Assembly (NCBI GenBank): GCA_021521415.1
Contig: JAIQDT010007366.1
Span: forward strand, 44,013-108,012
Length of the DNA: 64,000 nt
Direction of reading: 5' to 3'
Origin: Bidens hawaiensis
Lineage: Eukaryota > Streptophyta > Magnoliopsida > Asterales > Asteraceae
Position numbers and translations under genes: made by a program
In this document: piece by piece, positions 56,748 to 64,000 of the stretch
Layout: each line of letters starts with the position of its first letter
Position numbering within the stretch: position 1 is the stretch's first letter
The notes under the pieces: generated by a model
What the model was told of the DNA's origin: nothing
What the model saw: the letters and a program-made list of their open reading frames with translations, nothing else
Database searches by the model: none

Positions 56748-58617
56748 CTCTGGTTAAAAAATCTGCTAATACATTTTTATCAGATTTAATTATTTCTATA
56801 TCAAAATTATATTCGGATATTAAAGTTTGCCATCTAATTAACCTTTTATACTCAGGTTTAGAGGGCAAATTGTTTATTATAAAAGCTTTTACTTGTGTAT
56901 TATCAGTTCTTAGTAAAAATCTAACTGGTAATAGAAAATAATAATGCTTTTGACAACTTTTTACAACTGCTAAAAGCTCTTTTTCGTTAATATGATATCT
57001 TGTTTCAGTGTCACTAAAAGTGCCTGAACAGTATCTACAAATGCTTTCACCAACTTTTTTATTTTCGGAGTCATAGTCTATTTTTTTAAGTATCCCACTC
57101 CAATAATATTCTGAAGCATCTGTTTCTAATATCAAATCATCGTTTTCTTTAGGTAATTGTAATTTTGGTAAGTTCCTACAATATTCTTTTATATTTTTCA
57201 CTTGGTCTTCTAAGCTTTTATCAAAACTAAATATCTTATCTTTCTTTAATAGGTTTTGAAAAGGCTTTCTTATATCTGCGAGATTTTTAATAAAATCTGA
57301 AGCATAATTCAATATACCAAGAAAACTTTGTACTTGCTTTTTATCTATTAATTTATTAGGAAAGGATATAATTTTTTCAAGAATATGGCTCTGGAGTTCT
57401 ATTCCTTTACCATCTATTTTCATACCTAAAAAATCAATATTATCTTTTAGTAAGCTAGTTTTTCGTTCAGATAGGGCTAAACCATGTTTTATACATAAAT
57501 CTATAAATATATCAAGATGTTTTAAATGATTATTGATATTATCAGATAATATTAAAATGTCATCAATATAAACAAAAATAAAATCGTAATTTTTGAATAT
57601 AGTATCCATTTTTCTTTGAAAAATCTGTGGTGCATTTTTTAATCCAAAAGGCATCACAAGCCATTCATACTGACCTTGAGGGGTGGAGAATGCAGTATAA
57701 CTAATACTATCAGGATGCATTTTTATTTGCCAAAATCCACTTTTACAATCAAACTTAGAAAATATCTTTTTATTTCTAGTCCAGTTTATTAAACTTTCTT
57801 TATGAGGTAAGAAATATCCATCAAAAACAGTATTATCATTTAATTTTTTATAGTTTATTACCATTCTAGGTTTTCCCCTTATTATTTCTGCATGTTTTCT
57901 TACCAGGAATGCAGGAGAACTATGTGGGCTGCGGCTAGCTCTAATTAATCTCAAATCTAAAAGTTCTTTTAATTGGGTGCTAAATTCTTTTTGGTCTTCT
58001 GGATTATATCTCATGGGCTTTATTCTTATTTCCTTATCTTTATCTTTCATTTCTAATTTTGCTGTTATATGATTTTTATTCCAAAATTGTAATGGATTAT
58101 CTGTATAACATTGTTTAAGCTTATGCTTTATATTTTCAATATGGATATCTAAATTTCTTAGATTTACTTGATAGTCTAATGGTTTTTCTGGGTAACATTG
58201 TAAAATCGGGATTCCTTTTTCAAGTTTTGGGTTTGGTTTGTAGCCTATATCACCACGCTTGCTGACGCGTTTTGTAAAATTAATTGGAAATTTTCTTCCG
58301 TATGCATTTTTTATTCTTTTAACAACTATTAAGTGGTGGCATGGTGTTTTTAATATTATTTGATATGCTATTATATCAAGAGTTATCTTATTAAATCTTT
58401 CTAAAAAATCACTTCCTAATAATACGTCTGATCGTGAATCATAAAAGTAGAATGAAGGACATTTAACTAGATATGATCCTAAATTATTATTTTTATGATA
58501 TTTATAGTTACAGAATAGTAGAATGCATTCACATATTGTTTTAGGATTTGGGCACCACTTTTGGTACACGAGAAACGAACAAATTACAGAACTATTCTTC
58601 GATAATGTAACCAACAC
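56734..58617 (-). CDS. Caulimovirid RT-RNase H with chimeric N terminus, module 3
   Basis: 627-residue open frame, translation identical to module 2. The protease active-site half is again replaced by 45 residues read from non-viral DNA. Confidence 0.92.
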   Translation of the reverse strand: MLVTLSKNSSVICSFLVYQKWCPNPKTICECILLFCNYKYHKNNNLGSYLVKCPSFYFYDSRSDVLLGSDFLERFNKITLDIIAYQIILKTPCHHLIVVKRIKNAYGRKFPINFTKRVSKRGDIGYKPNPKLEKGIPILQCYPEKPLDYQVNLRNLDIHIENIKHKLKQCYTDNPLQFWNKNHITAKLEMKDKDKEIRIKPMRYNPEDQKEFSTQLKELLDLRLIRASRSPHSSPAFLVRKHAEIIRGKPRMVINYKKLNDNTVFDGYFLPHKESLINWTRNKKIFSKFDCKSGFWQIKMHPDSISYTAFSTPQGQYEWLVMPFGLKNAPQIFQRKMDTIFKNYDFIFVYIDDILILSDNINNHLKHLDIFIDLCIKHGLALSERKTSLLKDNIDFLGMKIDGKGIELQSHILEKIISFPNKLIDKKQVQSFLGILNYASDFIKNLADIRKPFQNLLKKDKIFSFDKSLEDQVKNIKEYCRNLPKLQLPKENDDLILETDASEYYWSGILKKIDYDSENKKVGESICRYCSGTFSDTETRYHINEKELLAVVKSCQKHYYFLLPVRFLLRTDNTQVKAFIINNLPSKPEYKRLIRWQTLISEYNFDIEIIKSDKNVLADFLTRDGRS

Positions 58618-59365
58618 GAAGAAGCGGGAGAAGACAGGATGATGAGAAGCGGGTTTGGGAAGGCGGGTATAATTTAGTGTTTTGAGAAATAAAATGAATA
58701 GGTGATAAATAGAGGGTATACAAAGCTTATGTTCGTAAAGACTTCAAATTTAAACTAAAGAAAGAGTAAAAAGTGTGTATGATTTGTATGTTTTAATGAA
58801 TAGATTTTGCTATATATAACATGGAAAAGTTGATTTCACATATTTAATGACGGTGTGCTTATAAAAATTCAATTAAGCTAAGAAAATTCATTTTAGTATA
58901 AAAAGTACACATGCTATGATGCACTTTATGTGCCATATATTTTATCTAATTAGTGTTTGCATATGATTGAAACTATTTAAGAAAGCATATGATAAAATAC
59001 TAGTAAAAAATCATATGCTAGTATATAATAAGTTATTTGGTGTGCATTTTTCTTTTTATTATATATAAATCACTTGTCTAAAACTTCTTTACCCAAATTA
59101 TGATCTAACAAGACTTGAACTTTACCTAGAGATATTTGTTTGTAATATTTTGTTAGTTTATGCAGACAATTCAAGTCAACTTCTCACAAAAGGTCAAGTA
59201 AACCTCTTCAATCTAACAAATAGACAAGGAGGTGTGGTCACAATGTCACATGGTGATATACTACTAAGGGCCGGTTTTGGTTGCGAAAGTCATGGAAGAT
59301 AAACTGGACTATGTACACGTCTAACTGATTGACGATGGACCCAACTCCCATGAGTAACGGAATAT
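58481..59365 (+). repeat. Non-viral segment between viral halves, module 3
   Basis: Third full copy of the 0.88-kb segment. Confidence 0.8.
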
Positions 59366-59756
59366 GAACGTTAAATTTCATATTGTTAAATTTATATCTT
59401 AAATCGTTCATCTTAAATTTCAGAGATCATCATTTATTATATAATAAATGATGAACGTTAAATTTAAGATGAACGGTTCTTTTTCATAATCTTATAAAAG
59501 TATTATTTATAAAATTAAAATCTAAGTATATTAAGTTATTAAAATCGTATTCATGTATATTAAGTTCATGGATAATAACTTACTTGAACTAATAATCTTA
59601 AATCGTTCATATTTTTCCGCTGGTACCTCTGAAATTGGTATCAGAGCCACGCAAATTTCTTTCGCGGGGGCTCTAGCCGATGAATTTAATATACATGAAT
59701 ACGATTTTAATAACTTAATATACTTAGATTTTAATTTTATAAATAATACTTTTATA

Positions 59757-59909
59757 ATGCAAACAGAAGAAATTAGTCAAACTTTTAATTCAGATTATGA
59801 TTTTGATGAAGATTATATTTCAGATGAAGACTTTAATTTTAGTGGATATGAATTCACTAATTCCGAATACTATTATGATGATACTGATTGGCAATACCCT
59901 TCACCGTAA
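59757..59909 (+). CDS. Small acidic viral ORF A, module 3
   Basis: Same 50-residue product. Open upstream through the primer site to an ATG at 59553. Confidence 0.48.
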   Translation: MQTEEISQTFNSDYDFDEDYISDEDFNFSGYEFTNSEYYYDDTDWQYPSP

Positions 59910-60160
59910 TGGAAAATAATAGTTTTAATAAACTAAAAGAAACAGAAAACTCTTTAAAAATAGATAGAGATATGATAGAATTACAAAAAACAATTATATT
60001 TTATGGAGATAAAATAATTTTTAAATTAGATACGATTATAGATTTATTAGAAGCAGCGTTCCCAAATAGAAAAAACAAAATAACCCCAAATAGATTTCAG
60101 GAACCTTTAGTTCAACTTTTACAAAATATGAAAATTCCTAAAGAATATAAAAGAAATTAG
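59909..60160 (+). CDS. Small viral ORF B, module 3
   Basis: Same 83-residue product, TAATG overlap with ORF A. Confidence 0.58.
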   Translation: MENNSFNKLKETENSLKIDRDMIELQKTIIFYGDKIIFKLDTIIDLLEAAFPNRKNKITPNRFQEPLVQLLQNMKIPKEYKRN

Positions 60161-60162
60161 AA

Positions 60163-61476
60163 ATGAGCTCAGACGACTCTGAAAGCGAAGTTTACGTATC
60201 TCCTGAAATAGAAAATTTAATAACAAAGATAGGGGATATGGAATTAAATGATAATTTTATAAATATAAAGGCTAATGAGGAAAACTTTAATATTAATGAT
60301 ACTGAACAAACAAGCTCAAGTACAAATCCTAAAATTCCAATAAGAGATGAAACCCGTAGGTCAGCACAAGGATATGCTGCTGTAAAATCAACAATAAAAA
60401 ATGAAGATAATTATAAACCATACAAGAATATGAAAAATGAACCGATTAATCCCTTTGGAATATATTTAGACGTAGATTGTATAAAAAATACGGAAGAAGC
60501 AATAGATAAATGGGAAACAGCTTTAAGAATAGCAGTTTCTGTTAATAGAATGGATATTGAAACACTTCAAGGATTCTTAGAAAGAACTTTAATAAATAGT
60601 GCTTTAAGATATTGGCAAAATTTACCTTTAGATATAAAGAGAACAATATTTGAACAAGATGAAATAATAGCAAACATAATAACAAAAGCAGTGGAAGCCT
60701 TTAGGTTAGAATTTTGTGGAGAAGGAAATATTATAAAAGACCCAGCAACTATCGAAAAATACTCAACAGCCTTAATAAGATTACAATTATGTGACATATG
60801 TGAAATAGATAGATATATTTGTGTATTTCAAGATTATTATTACCATATATATAATCAAGTACCGGATATGAGTAGTTATTTAGCATTATTTTTTGCAAAA
60901 ATACCAGACCCTTGGGGACAAAGATTAATAAAAACTTATAATCCAGGAACAGCTGATACGTTAGGAAAAAGAATAACTCATGTTAGAGATAAATTAAGTG
61001 AATGGTGCGGAGATGCTATATTAGCTAAATTAAGCAAGGGATTAAAAAGAAAAATATCTTTATGTTGTAGTAGTCCAAAAATGCCTTTAATGATTGGATG
61101 TGATAGTTCATATTATTATGGAAAGATAAAAAGAAAATATAAGAAAAGAACTCATTTTAGAAAAAGATATTTTAAAAAAGCGTAAAACAAAATACTATAA
61201 GAGAAAGGGATATAAGAAGACGTTTAAGCCTACTTATAAAAGAAAACGAGGTCCTAAGGAATGTAAATGTTATTTCTGTCATGAAAAAGGTCATTATGCA
61301 AATGAATGTCCAAAAAAGTTTAAAAAGAATCTTAAAATATTTGAAATAGACGAGGATATAGGAAAATGATCGAAGAAGGAGATTTTATACCAATAAATGA
61401 TTTTCAAGAAATAGACTCTGATGAAAGTATATTTATTTTAACTGAAACAGAATATACGTCATCTGAAGATGAATAG
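60163..61476 (+). pseudogene. Coat protein with two breaks, module 3
   Basis: The first frame runs uninterrupted for 340 residues to 61185. It then shows the A6 break before the zinc finger and the post-finger TGA (61367-61369) shared with module 2. It lacks the 7-bp duplication of module 2. Confidence 0.85.
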
Positions 61477-62459
61477 ATTGGATACAGCCTCTAGTAGTAA
61501 AATAAATAATAACATAATCGATTGTCAAAATGAACAGTTAGGAGAATATAAACAAGAAATTTTAATAGATAAGAAAAAGCTTAAGCAAATACAACATGAA
61601 AATTTTTCGTTATCAAACTATTCAGGATTTAAATTGAATTCTTTACAAAGATTAGGAATAAAACCTAGAGATCATCATTTATATTATGGATTAAACATTC
61701 AAGAAAGGGCTCTAGATATTAATATAACATCCAATAAAGTTATGATACCTTTATTATCTAAAAAGGATATTCAAGAAAAAATACAAAAGGTAAGACCAGA
61801 AATAAGAAATACTTTAGGATGGGTTCACGTTGGAGCCATCCAAATAATAATAAAATCCACATTTAAAGAAGGTATAGATACTCCTATAGAATTAGCAATC
61901 ATGGACAATAGGATCCAAAATAGAGAAGAAGCGTGTCTTGGAATATTAAGAGGAAATTTACAATATGGAAAACTTAAATTTAATATTTATCCAAGAATTT
62001 CCTATCATATTCAAGACAAGGATTTTGATAAAACGTTAAGTTTATTACAAGATTTTAAAAGAAAAGATTTCTTTAAACAACAAAACAGGCCATATTCTAT
62101 TACATATGCTATCTCTTATTCAATATCGAATACTCATCATTCCGATTGTTTTAGTATAAAAGACACAATAGATTTTTCTTTTTTATTTAATGATGTGTCA
62201 GATACAAACGCCTACCTTACCTAAAATAGAAGAAATAGATTCAAGACCATTAAGTCTTGATTTACAAGATAAACCGTTATTATTATCTAATAATGTTTCT
62301 TCTAGATTATCATTTTCTAATAAAAGTGTAATTAGTCACCATTTAATAAGAGATACAAATTCTAATAGATTCTCTGACATAATTAAAGCAAAAGAAGATA
62401 CTATAAAAAATTACAAAATACAAGGAGAATACTTTAATGGAAAATTCATTTTAGTATAA
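61469..62459 (+). pseudogene. Movement protein, 3'-truncated with 2-bp deletion, module 3
   Basis: The 30K core is intact. The same GTGTGT to GTGT loss as module 2 shifts the frame at about 62195. The gene then breaks off at 62443 before the retropepsin-like motif; the last codons are non-viral. Confidence 0.85.
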
Positions 62460-62811
62460 AAAGTACACATGCTATGATGCACTTTATGTGCCATATATTT
62501 TATCTAATTAGTGTTTGCATATGATTGAAACTATTTAAGAAAGCATATGATAAAATACTAGTAAAAAATCATATGCTAGTATATAATAAGTTATTTGGTG
62601 TGCATTTTTCTTTTTATTATATATAAATCACTTGTCTAAAACTTCTTTACCCAAATTATGATCTAACAAGACTTGAACTTTACCTATTGAGATATTTGTT
62701 TGTAATATTTTGTTAGTTTATGCAGACAATTCAAGTCAACTTCTCACAAAAGGTCAAGTAAACCTCTTCAATCTAACAAATAGACAAGGAGGTGTGGTCA
62801 CAATGTCACAT
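62444..62811 (+). repeat. Partial fourth copy of the non-viral segment
   Basis: Matches about 58885-59256, with a small change CCTATTGAGATATTT for CCTAGAGATATTT at about 62684. It ends at CACATGG, where minus-strand viral sequence begins (GGAGAACTATGTGGG), sharing GG at the junction. Confidence 0.8.
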
Positions 62812-63602
62812 GGAGAACTATGTGGGCTGTGGCTAGCTCTAATTAATCTCAAATCTAAAAGTTCTTTTAATTGGGTGCTAAATTCTTTTTGGTCTTCTGG
62901 ATTATATCTCATGGGCTTTATTCTTATTTCCTTATCTTTATCTTTCATTTCTAATTTTGCTGTTATATGATTTTTATTCCAAAATTGTAATGGATTATCT
63001 GTATAACATTGTTTAAGCTTATGCTTTATATTTTCAATATGGATATCTAAATTTCTTAGATTTACTTGATAGTCTAATGGTTTTTCTGGGTAACATTGTA
63101 AAATCGGGATTCCTTTTTCAAGTTTTGGGTTTGGTTTGTAGCCCATATCACCACGCTTGCTGACGCGTTTTGTAAAATTAATTGGAAATTTTCTTCCGTA
63201 TGCATTTTTTATTCTTTTAACAACTATTAAGTGGTGGCATGGTGTTTTTAATATTATTTGATATGCTATTATATCAAGAGTTATCTTATTAAATCTTTCT
63301 AAAAAATCACTTCCTAATAATACGTCTGATCGTGAATCATAAAAGTAGAATGAAGGACATTTAACTAGATATGATCCTAACAATATTATTGGATTTCTTA
63401 TTCCTCTTCTTAAAGAGACTATATCCTTAGAAAAACTAATACCATTACAAGGTGTTAAATCCTCATGGTATTCTTCTGGAAAGCATTCTGATTTACAAAT
63501 ACTTAATCCTGAACCACTATCTATGTAAGCTGCGAAATACTCGGCTTTATAATCTTTATAAGTGATTCCTATTGGAATATAAATACTTCTAGAGCTTGTC
63601 AT
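62812..63602 (-). pseudogene. Protease-RT ORF, N-terminal portion, minus strand
   Basis: The only copy in the window where the protease active site (AYIDSGSGLSICKSE), the DVLLGSDFLERF block and the linker to the RT start (LLDLRLIRASHSPHSSP) are continuous in one frame. It is cut at 62812 before the RT fingers; reading continues to 62754 in non-viral DNA. The start overlaps the movement protein stop (ATGA). Confidence 0.85.
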
Positions 63603-64000
63603 TTTGGTATATATATTAGTTTATCATATCGTGTTATTTTTAACCCGTAGGAGGTTATCTGATATGGTTTAACATTTTCTAAAAATGTCAATCCTAACAT
63701 AATTTCTAATGTGTCGTTTTCATCCTCATTACTTATTAGTAATCTTAATGGAATTTTTTCATCTCCAAATTTTATCATAGTTTCCACAGCTTCATTAATC
63801 TCATGTAGTTCACCATTAAAATTAGTATACTGGTGAGGTTCGTCTAATGGATATTTTTGTAAATTCTTACAAAGTTTGAAATTTATATAGTTTCCATTTG
63901 CACCTGTATCTATTAAAATGTTTACATGAGAATATTTATTTCCATTAAAGTATTCTCCTTGTATTTTGTAATTTTTTATAGTATCTTCTTTTGCTTTAAT
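63599..64000 (-). pseudogene. Movement protein C-terminal part, runs off the window
   Basis: Minus-strand copy of the retropepsin-like end of the movement protein (ILIDTGANGNYINF to the terminal IYIPK). It continues beyond 64000, so whether the full gene is present cannot be seen. Confidence 0.8.

Larger units (their letters stand above)
54410..58480 (-). mobile_element. Endogenous caulimovirid module 3, 3' half of genome
   Basis: Primer site 54490-54502, TATA box 55235-55241 and AATAAA 55083-55088, all minus strand. Content as in module 2. Confidence 0.92.
50937..61817. repeat. Large tandem duplication, unit 2 (~10.88 kb)
   Basis: Second copy of 40067-50936. A third copy begins at 61818 but is cut at 62443. 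Differences from unit 1 that I saw are the microsatellite length, the 7-bp coat-protein duplication (unit 1 only), the movement-protein indels and isolated substitutions. Confidence 0.9.
59566..62443 (+). mobile_element. Endogenous caulimovirid module 3, 5' half, truncated
   Basis: As modules 1 and 2 (primer site 59636-59648) but cut within the movement protein gene at about 62443. There GGAAA of the virus meets GAAAATTCATTTTAG of the non-viral segment, a microhomology of about 4 bp. Confidence 0.92.

Overview
The window looks like gene-poor, repeat-rich nuclear DNA of a flowering plant. It has AT-rich spacers, a chromodomain-bearing Ty3/gypsy element, a Tat-like LTR end, a Helitron, several MITEs, a tRNA-derived SINE and a large cluster of integrated plant pararetrovirus (Caulimoviridae). 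I recognise no host protein-coding gene. The style of the LTR elements suggests an asterid, perhaps Asteraceae, but this is only an impression.

Left part (1-14.4 kb): a 97-bp tandem array leads into what looks like the 3' end and LTR of a Tat-lineage Ty3/gypsy element (1-~1995). AT-rich spacer follows, carrying a MITE (3321-3693), an LTR-like remnant (~4447-5520), a Mutator-type MITE with a perfect 9-bp target duplication (6862-7299), a 2.7-kb Helitron with a decayed Pif1-type helicase fragment (7478-10165), a minus-strand SINE (~12.04-12.2 kb), a perfect 19-bp hairpin (12667-12727) and a small hAT-like MITE (13389-13709).

Middle (14431-25780): a complete, apparently young Ty3/gypsy chromovirus (Tekay/Del-like) on the minus strand. 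Its two 2708-bp LTRs differ at about eight positions by eye. It has a GTCGG target duplication, a tRNA-iMet primer site, one intact 1535-aa Gag-Pol reading frame, and an unusual extra ORF between primer site and gag (coiled coil plus a Pro-Glu acidic tail).

Right part (25.8-64 kb): an endogenous caulimovirid locus. Each main module is head-to-head. The 3' half of the viral genome (RT-RNase H, a TAV-position protein, promoter and leader) lies on the minus strand. An ~0.88-kb non-viral segment follows. The 5' half (primer site, two small ORFs, coat protein with zinc finger, movement protein fused to a retropepsin-like domain, and a second protease domain) lies on the plus strand. The two halves together cover about one 7.8-kb genome. 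Three modules (26.6-35.5, 43.5-52.4, 54.4-62.4 kb) are present; the last two sit inside a tandem duplication of ~10.88-kb units. Between modules lies filler made of short, shuffled and inverted viral scraps, plus one permuted, internally deleted viral copy (36.3-38.6 kb). Every coat-protein and movement-protein copy is interrupted or truncated, while the RT-RNase H frames stay open. The gene order (coat protein before movement protein, separate TAV-position ORF) resembles the cavemovirus/solendovirus side of the family.
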